Shown piece by piece: positions 33,846 to 42,550 of a DNA stretch of 64,000 bases; position 1 is the stretch's first letter, and every line of letters starts with the position of its first letter. The notes under the pieces are model-generated. The model was given only the letters and a program-made list of their open reading frames with translations. It was not told the origin of the DNA and did not search any database. This DNA comes from Bdellovibrio bacteriovorus (GTDB taxonomy: Bacteria > Bdellovibrionota > Bdellovibrionia > Bdellovibrionales > Bdellovibrionaceae). The stretch covers positions 124,001-188,000 of the forward strand of contig NZ_LUKE01000003.1 of the NCBI RefSeq assembly GCF_001592735.1. The letters run 5' to 3'. The position numbers and the translations under genes were made by a program.

Positions 33846-35239
33846 AGCTGCGGTCCAATCAAAATCACATCACGTGAAGTTTTAAAGTCCGATTCCAAAT
33901 CACGCACTTCTATTTTTACAGAAATTTTCGATGAATTTTTAAAGTACTCTGGGGGCACGCGGAAAAAGAAGAACCATTCGCGGAACTCTTTAGGTGCCAG
34001 CGTCAATGGGTTTTCAGCCACTTGCATTTGTAAATCGGGATGATCTACAGACTTAACTAAAGCCAGTTCATAGCGAGCTCGGTGTTCACCCTGGTTTTGG
34101 ATATGCAAACGGAACTGATTTAAAATCAAATCTTCATTCTGAACGCCTTTGACGTAAGAATAGGGCACCCCTAGGCCGCGCAAAATCGCGATATGCGCCG
34201 GCTCTCGAGAAGCCACGGCCCAGGCTAGGCCACCGATTAAAATCGCAATGCCAGTCATGTAAATAATCGAACGCGGCTTTTTGAGGGATAACTTGCTGCC
34301 ATCTAAAGTATCATAGCGAATAAGGCCCTTAGGTTTTTTCACCTTGGTCATGATTTCATCACAAGCATCAATGCAGGCGGTACAGGCAATACATTCCATT
34401 TGTAAGCCATTGCGAATATCAATTCCCGTTGGGCAGACCTGCACGCAGCGATTGCAAGAAACGCAGTCACCAACTTTGCTTTGAGGATCTTTATTAAGAC
34501 CTTTGCGGGGCTCCCCGCGGTTGACATCATAAACCACGGCCAAGGATTTTGAATCTAAAAGCACGGACTGAATCCGCCCGTAAGGGCACATGATCACGCA
34601 GAACTGCTCGCGAAACCAACCAAAATCAAAAAGTATCAAAGCGGTGAAAAAACTTGCTAGCAAAAAGTAAGTTCTATTTTCTTGAGGCGAACCTTGCATC
34701 ATCCCAAGGAGGTCTTGGGCCCCCACGAAGTAAGCTAAAAAGCTGTGCGCGATGGCCGAAGAGACGGCAAAAAACAAAAACCATTTTAAGCCACTCTTTC
34801 GAAACTTTTCGGCATTTAATGGGGCCGCCTGGAGGCGGCGACGATCGATATAGCTGCCTTCGGTCCACTTTTCTATACGACGAAAAACACCGTCAATGAA
34901 AACAGTCTGTGGACAGGCCCAGCCGCACCACACACGGCCCCAGACCGACGTCACAAACGCCAGCCCTAAGGTTAAAGCCGCCAAGATAAAAAATAACAAC
35001 GGCACATCATGGGCCCGGAAAACAACACCGAAAACATAAAACTCCCTTTCTGGGATATCCAGTAAAAGAGTTTGATGTCCGCCGATCTTAGTCCAAGGTA
35101 AACCTAAAAAAATCACCAAAAGAACTATTTGAGTCCACGTCCTATGCTTACGGAAAAATCCGCGCACCTCGGCGGGAATCAAGTTGATCCGGTCTCCGTT
35201 GGCGTCGACACTGGTAAGTTTTCCGGGGTCTAAATTCAT
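33842..35239 (-). CDS. ccoG: Cytochrome c oxidase accessory protein CcoG
   Basis: A 465-residue membrane-bound iron-sulfur protein (FixG). About five membrane helices carry GRVWCGWACPQTVFIDGVFRRIE, then FREQFCVIMCPYGRIQ, and a ferredoxin part CVSCNRCVQVCPTGIDIRNG and CIACTACIDACDEI with two [4Fe-4S] cysteine sets. The C-terminal 130 residues form the FixG Ig-like domain. CcoG reduces copper(II) during maturation of the cbb3 oxidase. It overlaps the downstream gene by ATGA and follows ccoP by 6 bases. Confidence 0.94.
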   Translation of the reverse strand: MNLDPGKLTSVDANGDRINLIPAEVRGFFRKHRTWTQIVLLVIFLGLPWTKIGGHQTLLLDIPEREFYVFGVVFRAHDVPLLFFILAALTLGLAFVTSVWGRVWCGWACPQTVFIDGVFRRIEKWTEGSYIDRRRLQAAPLNAEKFRKSGLKWFLFFAVSSAIAHSFLAYFVGAQDLLGMMQGSPQENRTYFLLASFFTALILFDFGWFREQFCVIMCPYGRIQSVLLDSKSLAVVYDVNRGEPRKGLNKDPQSKVGDCVSCNRCVQVCPTGIDIRNGLQMECIACTACIDACDEIMTKVKKPKGLIRYDTLDGSKLSLKKPRSIIYMTGIAILIGGLAWAVASREPAHIAILRGLGVPYSYVKGVQNEDLILNQFRLHIQNQGEHRARYELALVKSVDHPDLQMQVAENPLTLAPKEFREWFFFFRVPPEYFKNSSKISVKIEVRDLESDFKTSRDVILIGPQL

Positions 35240-35245
35240 AAATAC

Positions 35246-35812
35246 CTACTTATAATCTTCGACAGCGTCTCCTTGAGGGCCTTTGCTGCCGGCAGGGTGA
35301 CTGCCTTTTTTTGATAAAATAAACGAAGCCACGGCGTAAATTTCATCGCGTTTCATGACGGGTCCCCAAGGTGGCATTCCTTTTTCAGGAACACCTTCCC
35401 GGATCACTTTTAAAAGATCTAAGCGCGTGCCTTTTCCGTGAATCCAAAACTTGTCGGTCAAATCAGGCCCAATAAGCCCTTGCATCTCCGCGCCATGACA
35501 AGCGGCACACTTTGCCGAAAATTGTGCCGCACCGACGGTAAGCATCTCGGGCTTATCAAAGATTTCTTTTAAGGAATCTTCTGTTTCCATCGGGGCGCTC
35601 GCGACGGCAGCTGATTTTGATTTTTCTAGCTCTGCCATCGCGATTTTTAGTTCATCATTTAAGGTCGGCGAATCCGTTCCTAAAGAATAATGAATGAAAT
35701 AAATGAACGAAAAGATAATGGTTAAAAAGAAAGTCCACAGCCACCAGGTCGGCAGTGGATTGTCGTGTTCAACGATATCATCATAAACGTGGTATTTTTG
35801 ATCGTCCGACAT
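35246..35812 (-). CDS. ccoP: cbb3 oxidase subunit CcoP with a single heme c
   Basis: A 188-residue subunit III. The N-terminal helix domain is standard for CcoP (DNPLPTWWLWTFFLTIIFSFIYFIHY, residues 17-42 in part). There is only one heme-binding site, CAACHG (C102, C105, H106), with the distal Met in GMPPWG. The usual CcoP of about 300 residues has two hemes, so one cytochrome domain is missing. It passes electrons from soluble cytochrome c to CcoO. ccoQ lies directly upstream on the same strand. Confidence 0.9.
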   Translation of the reverse strand: MSDDQKYHVYDDIVEHDNPLPTWWLWTFFLTIIFSFIYFIHYSLGTDSPTLNDELKIAMAELEKSKSAAVASAPMETEDSLKEIFDKPEMLTVGAAQFSAKCAACHGAEMQGLIGPDLTDKFWIHGKGTRLDLLKVIREGVPEKGMPPWGPVMKRDEIYAVASFILSKKGSHPAGSKGPQGDAVEDYK

Positions 35813-35814
35813 GA

Positions 35815-35979
35815 TTATTCTCCTTCACTTAAAGGTAAATGTGTCATGCGGGCATAATGCCCAGCGCTGTGTTTGCGGTACACCCACAAACATACACCTA
35901 CAAAAAAACCAAAGAATATCACTAGCCCTATGGCAGTCAGATAAGTGTCCGTAAAATATTTTAAAGCTTCTTGTTTCAT
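35815..35979 (-). CDS. ccoQ: cbb3 oxidase small subunit CcoQ
   Basis: A 54-residue membrane peptide: MKQEALKYFTDTYLTAIGLV, then a single helix (IFFGFFVGVCLWVY) and a short charged tail. Size, one helix and position between the ccoNO and ccoP genes identify CcoQ, which stabilises the complex. The ATG at 35979 overlaps the ccoNO stop (TAATG) and the stop is two bases before the ccoP start. Confidence 0.88.
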   Translation of the reverse strand: MKQEALKYFTDTYLTAIGLVIFFGFFVGVCLWVYRKHSAGHYARMTHLPLSEGE

Positions 35980-38102
35980 TATTGTTTCCCTTTCTGACCC
36001 AAGGCTTGAAGGTAAGCGATCAGTGCTACGATTTCTTTTTTTGCTAAGCCCTTAGCGGCACCATTGGCTTCTAAATCGGCGGCAATTTCTTGAGCTTGTT
36101 TTTGGGCGTGAATATCGGCGTTGGCCACGACTTCATCGTCATAGGGAACGCCCAAGTATTTCATCACCGATAATTTTTTACGAAGCACGATAAAATCCGT
36201 ATTTTTTTCTAAGAGCCACGGATAGTTTGGCATAATGCTTTTTGGTGTGACCGAACGGGGATCTATCATGTGATTCAGATGCCATAAGTTCGGATATTTT
36301 TTGCCGACGCGAGCTAAATCAGGTCCGGTGCGTTTTGATCCCCATTGGAAAGGACGGTCATACATCGACTCTTCGATGGTGGACGCTTTTCCGTAACGTA
36401 ATACTTCAGAGACGATCGGGCGGATTTGTTGTGAGTGACAGACATAGCAGCCTTCTTTTAAATAGACATCCCGGCCCGCAAGCTCTAAGGGGGTGTAAGG
36501 GTCAGTGATTTGGTTTGGATTGACATATTTATGCATAGACAGAGTCGGATAAATTTCAATCACCGAGCCCACCAAGATCGCTAAGAAAGCAAGGACGCTA
36601 AATACAAAGCCCATGCCTTCAAGTTTACGATGAGAGCCCGCATTTTGTTCGTCGTAACCCGTGCGAGACACGTTGACAGATTTTTCGGGAACCGCTTTTG
36701 GCGCTAAGCGGATGGTCATGTAAATGTTGTAACACATTAACAAGAAACCGATGATAAAGAGCAATCCACCTAAAGCACGCACCCAGTATAACGGCACGAT
36801 GCGAACGACAGTTTCAATAAAGTCCGGATAAACTAGGTTTCCGTCTTTATCAATCGCTCTCCACATCATCCCTTGAGTGATACCTGCCACGACCATCGAG
36901 ATGTAATAAAATAAAATCCCCGTTAAACCGATCCAGAAATGGTTCTCTAAAAGTTTTTTAGAATATAAAGTTGTATTCCACAGACGAGGAACTAAGAAGT
37001 AAATCATCCCGAAAGTTAAAAATCCATTCCAACCTAAAGCACCCGAATGAACGTGACCTACAATCCAATCGGTGTAGTGACCTAGGGCTGACACAGATTT
37101 GATCGAAAGAAGGGGACCTTCGAACGTCGCCATGCCGTAAAAAGTGAGGGCGGCGACGAAAAACTTAATCAACGGTTCGGTACGTAATAAGTGCCAAGAA
37201 CCTTTTAAAGTTAAAAGACCATTGATCATCCCACCCCAAGATGGCGCCCACAACATCAAAGAAAAAATCATCCCTAAAGTTTGCGCCCAGTCCGGCAAAG
37301 ACGTGTAAAGTAAATGATGGGGCCCGGCCCAGATATAAATAAACACCAAAGCCCAAAAGTGAATAATCGAAAGACGGTAAGAGTAAACCGGGCGGTTGGC
37401 TGCTTTGGGTACATAGTAGTACATCAAACCCAAAAACGGGGTGGTTAAGAAAAATGCGACGGCATTATGTCCGTACCACCATTGGACCATGGCGTCTTGG
37501 ATGCCAGCATAAACCGGATAAGATTGTAAGAAGGACACCGGAATCTCAATGGAGTTTACGATATGTAAAACGGCGACCGTGATGATGGTGGCGATATAAA
37601 ACCACAAGGCCACGTAAAGATGTTTTTCACGGCGGTTGCGGATCGTCATAAAGAAATTCACCGCGAACACCACCCAAATCAAAGTGATTGCGATATCAAT
37701 CGGCCATTCAAGTTCCGCGTATTCTTTGGATTGAGTATAACCAAGTGGTAAAGTGATGGCGGCGGCCACGATGATAAGTTGCCAACCCCAGAAGTGAATG
37801 CGGGATAAGGTGTCTGAAAACATGCGCGTTTTTAAAAGTCTTTGCGAAGAATGATAAATCCCGGCAAAGATCGCGTTGCCCGCAAACGCAAAGATGGCGG
37901 CATTGGTGTGCAGGGGACGCAAACGACCAAAGGTCACCCATTCCAAGTTTAAATTCATCGGCCAGAAGGCCAGCTGAATTGCGGCAATCAAACCAAAAAG
38001 AAACGCGGCCCCGGCCCAAATCATGGTCGCCAGGACGAATTTCTTAACTATATCGTCGTCATAAAAAATGTTTTCAATCAAAGATCCGGATGGATTTTTC
38101 AC
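35979..38102 (-). CDS. ccoNO: Fused cbb3 oxidase subunits CcoN and CcoO
   Basis: A 707-residue fusion. Residues 1 to about 480 are CcoN, with heme and copper ligands visible: LRPLHTNAAIFAF (H65), WWYGHNAVAFF (CuB His and cross-linked Tyr region), AGPHHLLYT and GHYTDWIVGHVHSGALGW. After a linker (about 480-505) comes CcoO, with an anchor helix (FVFSVLAFLAILVGSV) and a heme c site EGCYVCHSQQIRP. It reduces O2 to water at high affinity. Start is GTG at 38102, overlapping the ccoS stop. Separate ccoN and ccoO are the usual form; fusions occur in some Bacteroidetes and Bdellovibrio-like bacteria. Confidence 0.93.
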   Translation of the reverse strand: MKNPSGSLIENIFYDDDIVKKFVLATMIWAGAAFLFGLIAAIQLAFWPMNLNLEWVTFGRLRPLHTNAAIFAFAGNAIFAGIYHSSQRLLKTRMFSDTLSRIHFWGWQLIIVAAAITLPLGYTQSKEYAELEWPIDIAITLIWVVFAVNFFMTIRNRREKHLYVALWFYIATIITVAVLHIVNSIEIPVSFLQSYPVYAGIQDAMVQWWYGHNAVAFFLTTPFLGLMYYYVPKAANRPVYSYRLSIIHFWALVFIYIWAGPHHLLYTSLPDWAQTLGMIFSLMLWAPSWGGMINGLLTLKGSWHLLRTEPLIKFFVAALTFYGMATFEGPLLSIKSVSALGHYTDWIVGHVHSGALGWNGFLTFGMIYFLVPRLWNTTLYSKKLLENHFWIGLTGILFYYISMVVAGITQGMMWRAIDKDGNLVYPDFIETVVRIVPLYWVRALGGLLFIIGFLLMCYNIYMTIRLAPKAVPEKSVNVSRTGYDEQNAGSHRKLEGMGFVFSVLAFLAILVGSVIEIYPTLSMHKYVNPNQITDPYTPLELAGRDVYLKEGCYVCHSQQIRPIVSEVLRYGKASTIEESMYDRPFQWGSKRTGPDLARVGKKYPNLWHLNHMIDPRSVTPKSIMPNYPWLLEKNTDFIVLRKKLSVMKYLGVPYDDEVVANADIHAQKQAQEIAADLEANGAAKGLAKKEIVALIAYLQALGQKGKQ

Positions 38103-38254
38103 AAGTGTTTCCTTTCGTTATCATCTTTCAAAATTCGGTGGGCGGGGGTTTCAAGGTCATCAAACTGTCCTTGAGAGGTCGCCCAAAAAAAGGCGACCAC
38201 AAAACCCACACCTAAGAGCAATGCCATCGGAATCATCAGGGTCATGATATTCAT
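38099..38254 (-). CDS. ccoS: cbb3 oxidase assembly protein CcoS
   Basis: A 51-residue membrane protein: MNIMTLMIPMALLLGVGFVV, AFFWATSQGQFDDLETPAHR and a charged end. The helix followed by SGQFDDLE-PxxRIL is the CcoS signature. It is needed for heme/copper insertion into CcoN. ATGA overlap with ccoI at one end and GTGA-type overlap with ccoNO at the other. Confidence 0.92.
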   Translation of the reverse strand: MNIMTLMIPMALLLGVGFVVAFFWATSQGQFDDLETPAHRILKDDNERKHL

Positions 38255-40524
38255 CGAAACCCCCAGAGTGATGACAAAATAATAAGTGCAGAGCTGATCG
38301 GCATTAAGATCGCGGCCATCATGGGATTGATAAATCCCATCAAAGCCAAAACTCCACCAACCAGATTGTAAATTAATGAAATGCTTAAGTTGCGAATCAA
38401 AACATTTTGCGTTTGTTTTGAAAGTTTTAAGAGATCTAAAAACGGAGTCAGTCCTCCGCGGGTAAAATAGATATCCGCGCTGTGCAGGCTTAAATCCACG
38501 CTGCCTTTCACCGCAATGCCGACATCCGCTGCTTTCAAGCTGAGGCTGTCATTGGCACCATCACCGATCATGCAAGTATTTTTAAATTTTTCGACATAGT
38601 CTTTTTTATCTTCTGGAAAAAGTTCTGCGGAAACTTGATCGGCAGGGATGCCGCATTTTTCGCTAACGTCAAATACGCGGGATTTTTTGTCGCCAGATAA
38701 AAGGTGGCACTGAATATCTTTGTGTTGTAAGGTCTCAATGAGCTTTTGAGCTTCGGGACGAAGAGCATCTGAAAAATAAAGACGACATTGACTTAGGCCA
38801 TCTTTAATCACTTCAATAGCCAGTTCAGATTCATGAACGGTGTCTGAAAGGTGACGGATTTCGTAAAAAGATCCTAGCCAGGTTCCACGCACTCCGCGAC
38901 CTAAGATCTCTTCAGCCACAATGGGGTAAAGATCTTGCGGATGATTCCAGGCGCTACGAATCGCAAAAGCCACCGGGTGATACGATGGGGCCTCTAGGCT
39001 AAGAATGATTTTTTGCAAATCCGCGGGGATGACGGCAGGCTCTGAATAAGCAAGTTTGAGCTGACCTTCCGTTAAAGTTCCGGTTTTATCAAAAAAGACG
39101 TGCTTAAGTTGCAGGATTTTTTCTAGGGAACTAGCGTCTTTAAGCAGAATCCCTTTTTTTTGTGCCTTCTTAAGAGCTAAGCCGTAAGTTAAAGGTGAGC
39201 CAAAGGCCAGCGCGCACGGGCAGGCTAAAACCACTAAAGCTAACGAGCGGTTGAAAGCCTCTTGCATATCAATAAAGGCATAAAAAATGAAAAACCCGAT
39301 GGCGAGCGTAAAGACCACCATAATAAGCTGCTGGGCTAAACGATCGGTGAGCGCGATAAAAGGACTTTTTACTAAAGCCCCTTCATCAAGCTCTTTTAAA
39401 AGTTTTCCTAGACGACTTTCGGAAAAAGTCCCTAAGAGTTTTACTTCAATATCGCGATCAAGGACTTGAGTGCCGGCAAAAAGCTTCATGCCATGAGAGA
39501 ATGTGCGAGGCAGTGATTCGCCGTTGAAAAGGGACATATCCACATTAGCAAAGCTGCTTAAAAGTTCTGCTTCAGCGGGAATCGTTTGGCCGCGAGTGAT
39601 TTTAAGTATGTCGTCTTGGTGTAATGAGTTGGCGGGCACGGCTTCCCAGGCAGAAAGGTTCTTTTTTAGGAACTTTTGATCTTTAAAAAATGAACGAATT
39701 TTTAAGGGTGCCAGATAATTCTGTTGAACACGTTTAAGCAGAAATCTTGCCGACAGAATAAAAAACATAAAGCTGGCCGTGCTATCATAATAAATATGAC
39801 CTTCACCGTGCAGTAAATTGAAAGTTGATAAAGTAAAACCGGAAAGCATTGCCAAAGTGATGGGTAAATCCACATTCACTGTTTGGTATTTAATCGCAGT
39901 CCAAGCGCCTTTGTAAAAAGGAACGGCGCTGTAAAATAAAATGGGTAAGAACAATAAAAAGCTTAAAAAATTAAAAATATGCGCCCAAGTTCCTGTGAGG
40001 CCAGCGTACACCGGGATCACAAAAAGCATGGTGTTTCCGGCGCAAAAACCCGCCACGGCAATGCGTTTGATGATAGTGCGATTTTCACTTTGAAATTTAC
40101 CGCTGATATCTTCTTGGGGTGAAACAAATGACGGCCGGTAACCCAGTTCTTCCACGACATGCGCCACTTGAGCTAGCGATGCTCCGGGTTTTAAATGTAC
40201 GACCACACTGCTCTGAGAAAAATTCACGCGAGCGGATTGCACCTCGGGCATATAGCTTGGAAGTTTTTCTAAGAGATGCACGCAAGAAGTGCAGTGCAGG
40301 CCTTCCGCAAAAATCACGTAGCATTCTTCCGATGAGTTTTTAGAGTGCTGATAAAGATCACGAAATTCGGGTTGATCTAAATACGCGTAAGGATTTTGAT
40401 CCTTTCCTAAAACAGGCACCGGGCCCCAGTCGGCCGCTAGAATCTTACAAGCATTGCAGCAGTATTCGCCACTTGAAGGGGTGCCGCAGTGTAAGCAGAG
40501 CTGTAGTGTTTGGGTTGAGGACAT
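38251..40524 (-). CDS. ccoI: Copper-exporting P-type ATPase CcoI (FixI)
   Basis: A 757-residue P1B ATPase. It begins with the CcoI-type cysteine-rich part (LCLHCGTPSSGEYCCNACKIL), then an HMA domain (EGLHCTSCVHLLEKL), transmembrane helices with ACPCALAFGSP, the phosphorylation motif DKTGTLTEG and MIGDGANDSLSLKAADVGIA. It delivers copper to the periplasm for oxidase assembly. The ATG at 40524 is preferred over GTG 40530, with AAGGAAG at suitable distance. It is the first gene of the cbb3 transcript and has an FNR-like box 45 bases upstream. Confidence 0.93.
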   Translation of the reverse strand: MSSTQTLQLCLHCGTPSSGEYCCNACKILAADWGPVPVLGKDQNPYAYLDQPEFRDLYQHSKNSSEECYVIFAEGLHCTSCVHLLEKLPSYMPEVQSARVNFSQSSVVVHLKPGASLAQVAHVVEELGYRPSFVSPQEDISGKFQSENRTIIKRIAVAGFCAGNTMLFVIPVYAGLTGTWAHIFNFLSFLLFLPILFYSAVPFYKGAWTAIKYQTVNVDLPITLAMLSGFTLSTFNLLHGEGHIYYDSTASFMFFILSARFLLKRVQQNYLAPLKIRSFFKDQKFLKKNLSAWEAVPANSLHQDDILKITRGQTIPAEAELLSSFANVDMSLFNGESLPRTFSHGMKLFAGTQVLDRDIEVKLLGTFSESRLGKLLKELDEGALVKSPFIALTDRLAQQLIMVVFTLAIGFFIFYAFIDMQEAFNRSLALVVLACPCALAFGSPLTYGLALKKAQKKGILLKDASSLEKILQLKHVFFDKTGTLTEGQLKLAYSEPAVIPADLQKIILSLEAPSYHPVAFAIRSAWNHPQDLYPIVAEEILGRGVRGTWLGSFYEIRHLSDTVHESELAIEVIKDGLSQCRLYFSDALRPEAQKLIETLQHKDIQCHLLSGDKKSRVFDVSEKCGIPADQVSAELFPEDKKDYVEKFKNTCMIGDGANDSLSLKAADVGIAVKGSVDLSLHSADIYFTRGGLTPFLDLLKLSKQTQNVLIRNLSISLIYNLVGGVLALMGFINPMMAAILMPISSALIILSSLWGFR

Positions 40525-40550
40525 AATCACTTCCTTGGATATGATTATGT
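40521..40550 (-). repeat. Inverted repeat around ccoI start
   Basis: ACATAATCA (minus strand, 40550-40542) and TGATTATGT (40529-40521) are perfect 9-bp arms with 12 bases between. The loop holds the AAGGAAG Shine-Dalgarno and the second arm holds the ATG of ccoI, so a transcript reading through could mask initiation. The first arm also contains CATAAT, a -10-like hexamer. Confidence 0.5.
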
Positions 40551-40588
40551 CGATGTGACTTGTTTCGTGACATGATCGTGATCATGTC
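40544..40588 (-). promoter_or_regulatory. FNR/CRP-like palindrome and -10 upstream of ccoI
   Basis: GACATGATC-GT-GATCATGTC (40569-40588) is a perfect 9-bp-arm palindrome with TGAT-N4-ATCA, the core of FNR boxes (TTGAT-N4-ATCAA), though the outer bases are A/T rather than T/A. Its centre lies 32 bases from the centre of CATAAT (40544-40549), the spacing of a class II FNR-dependent promoter with the box at -41.5. The regulator gene is immediately upstream. Confidence 0.55.
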
Positions 40589-40636
40589 TAGGAGGGGGGA
40601 TGAAGAAATCCACCTAGCCGGTGGAGGGGTTGCACT

Positions 40637-41329
40637 TTAGCTTGCTCTGTCTCGTAAACGATCTTTTTGAATGATACGAATGTTTCTTCCATCTGTCTGG
40701 TCAATCAGACCTTCTTTTTCAAATTGAGCCAAGGTACGAATAACGGTTTCCGGTGTGGTTCCCGCCCATTGCGCGATTTCTCGACGTGTCCAGTTTTGTT
40801 GATGGAAGTGTTCGTTTAAAAATAAAACAGCTTCGGCGATACGCTCAGAAGCCCCTTTATCCATTTGATCCATCCACTTTTCTTCCGCTTGGCGCAGGTC
40901 TTTAGATAAGTGGTTTAAAAGTTTCATCGTGAGGTCGGGATGAGATCTAAAGATTTCTAGAATATCTGTTTTTGAGATAAAACAAAGCTCACAATCTTTC
41001 ACCGCAACAGCTGTCGCGTGATAAGGCTCGTTGGCAAATAAAGAACGATAACCTAATACTCCGCCAGGCCCCACCATCCGAAGAGTGTGAGCGGCCCCAT
41101 TGGGTGAGGTGACCTCCAGCTTTACAAGTCCTGACTGAATCGTGAAAAGGCCTAGGGGGTCGTTACCAGCATAAAAGATCATCTGACCCGCTTTAAAGCG
41201 GCACACGGTGCGGGCTTTTTCTACCAGCCCTAAAACTTCCGGCGTTGAGCATAAAAGACTGTCCTCGCGAGATTCGCAATTTGCGCAGGAAGATGTATCT
41301 TGGGGATGGCATTCACGTTTCAAACTCAT
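40637..41329 (-). CDS. Crp/Fnr family regulator with N-terminal Cys cluster
   Basis: A 230-residue regulator: cyclic-nucleotide-type sensor domain (residues about 30-145) and a C-terminal HTH (WTRREIAQWAGTTPETVIRTLAQFEKEG). The recognition helix has E...R as in FNR. Cysteines at 7, 15, 18 and 27 plus CELC further on resemble the iron-sulfur cluster cysteines of FNR (C-x2-C-x8-C here against C-x2-C-x5-C in E. coli). It likely senses oxygen or redox state and controls the cbb3 cluster that starts about 110 bases downstream. No strong Shine-Dalgarno. Confidence 0.88.
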   Translation of the reverse strand: MSLKRECHPQDTSSCANCESREDSLLCSTPEVLGLVEKARTVCRFKAGQMIFYAGNDPLGLFTIQSGLVKLEVTSPNGAAHTLRMVGPGGVLGYRSLFANEPYHATAVAVKDCELCFISKTDILEIFRSHPDLTMKLLNHLSKDLRQAEEKWMDQMDKGASERIAEAVLFLNEHFHQQNWTRREIAQWAGTTPETVIRTLAQFEKEGLIDQTDGRNIRIIQKDRLRDRAS

Positions 41330-41360
41330 ACTGTCATCTTAGCAGAAGAGTCCGCATTCG

Positions 41361-42386
41361 TCATGGAAACTTATTCAGAGCAACATCAAGTAGCAGGGCG
41401 TCTTCCGGAAGCCTAGACGAAGGGGTGTTTAAACGCAAAGCCGCCTCCCAGGAAGCTTTATCTAAAGCCCAGGGCTTCAAGGAAACTTGAAATAAATCTA
41501 AGAATTCCCGTTCCTCCACCGCGCCCAGGGGGGCCTTGAAGTCGGCCTCACGATGGCGCTTAAAGTGTCCCAAAATAATCGCTTTTAAGGTCTTTAAAAG
41601 GTGCAATGGAACGGAGTTCATATCCGACATTATATAATAAAATTCAGAGCGAAAAACGGGGTCTGTGTGAAGCAGATTCTGAATTTGCGGCAGGGTGTAG
41701 ACGTGACGCAGTTTTTGGCAGAAAAGAACCTGGGCTTGGGCGCGCGCAGGGTCGGCAAAAAAGTGATCGGCGTGAATAAGATCATGCACGATAAAGCCTA
41801 AAACATCGCGACCTTCTTCAACGAAATTTTCAATTTCCTCAAGTTCGGTCAGCATACTGACACAGCGTTGACCTTGGCACTGCATTTCTAAGACGTGTTC
41901 GGGAGTTGGAACAGAGGTCAGAAGTTCCAGTGGATAAAGTCCACGTTCCCACGCGCGTAAAGAGCGTGGGACAGAAAGGGGGATGGAGCGCCAGCTTAAG
42001 GAGCAAAACTCTTCGACGAAATAGTTTTCGGTGTCTAAGCGGTTGAGGACTTTTCGATCGTTCAAGTGCGGCGGTAAGTGTGCGCGCAAAATTTCAATAA
42101 CCTTGCGACCGCGGATTCCTTGTTCTTGGGGATCAAATTTAAAATCACTATGCGGTCCGCCTAAAAAATCAGCGGGCCTGCGAAAGAAGGAGAAAATCAG
42201 AATATACACAGACGCTATTTCGAAATCTTTAAGCTCCCGTTGTTTCCACATCGCTAAAAAAGGATGAAGCGCATGATGAATTTCAGAGGCGTGTTGTTTT
42301 AAAAATGAGGTCTCTAAAAGACGATGACGAAAGCGTCCTGGGCGCAACATGGGGTCATATTGCTTGAGGCAGGATCGTTTTGTCAC
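41361..42386 (-). CDS. Hypothetical protein with HDxxH motif
   Basis: A 341-residue cytoplasmic protein (GTG 42386, or ATG 42350 starting MLRPGRF). No signal peptide or membrane segments. Around residue 200 is FIVHDLIHADHFF, with a cluster of His/Asp that could bind a metal; another His-rich stretch is SEIHHALHPF near the N-terminus. Not recognised. It is 31 bases upstream of the Crp/Fnr gene on the same strand and may be co-transcribed with it. An inverted repeat AAGTATT-AAAA-AATACTT (42393-42410) sits just before its start. Confidence 0.6.
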   Translation of the reverse strand: MTKRSCLKQYDPMLRPGRFRHRLLETSFLKQHASEIHHALHPFLAMWKQRELKDFEIASVYILIFSFFRRPADFLGGPHSDFKFDPQEQGIRGRKVIEILRAHLPPHLNDRKVLNRLDTENYFVEEFCSLSWRSIPLSVPRSLRAWERGLYPLELLTSVPTPEHVLEMQCQGQRCVSMLTELEEIENFVEEGRDVLGFIVHDLIHADHFFADPARAQAQVLFCQKLRHVYTLPQIQNLLHTDPVFRSEFYYIMSDMNSVPLHLLKTLKAIILGHFKRHREADFKAPLGAVEEREFLDLFQVSLKPWALDKASWEAALRLNTPSSRLPEDALLLDVALNKFP

Positions 42387-42550
42387 TACTTTAAGTATTA
42401 AAAAATACTTTAACGAGATCGCGCAAGATTGCGAAATATTGTGATTATTTAAAATATGGAAGAAATTCGTAAAATTGGTACGCCCGTTGCTTTGGTGCTT
42501 CAGTGATCCTTGAGTCGATCATGAACATGAACAAAACCATCGGGGGAAAA

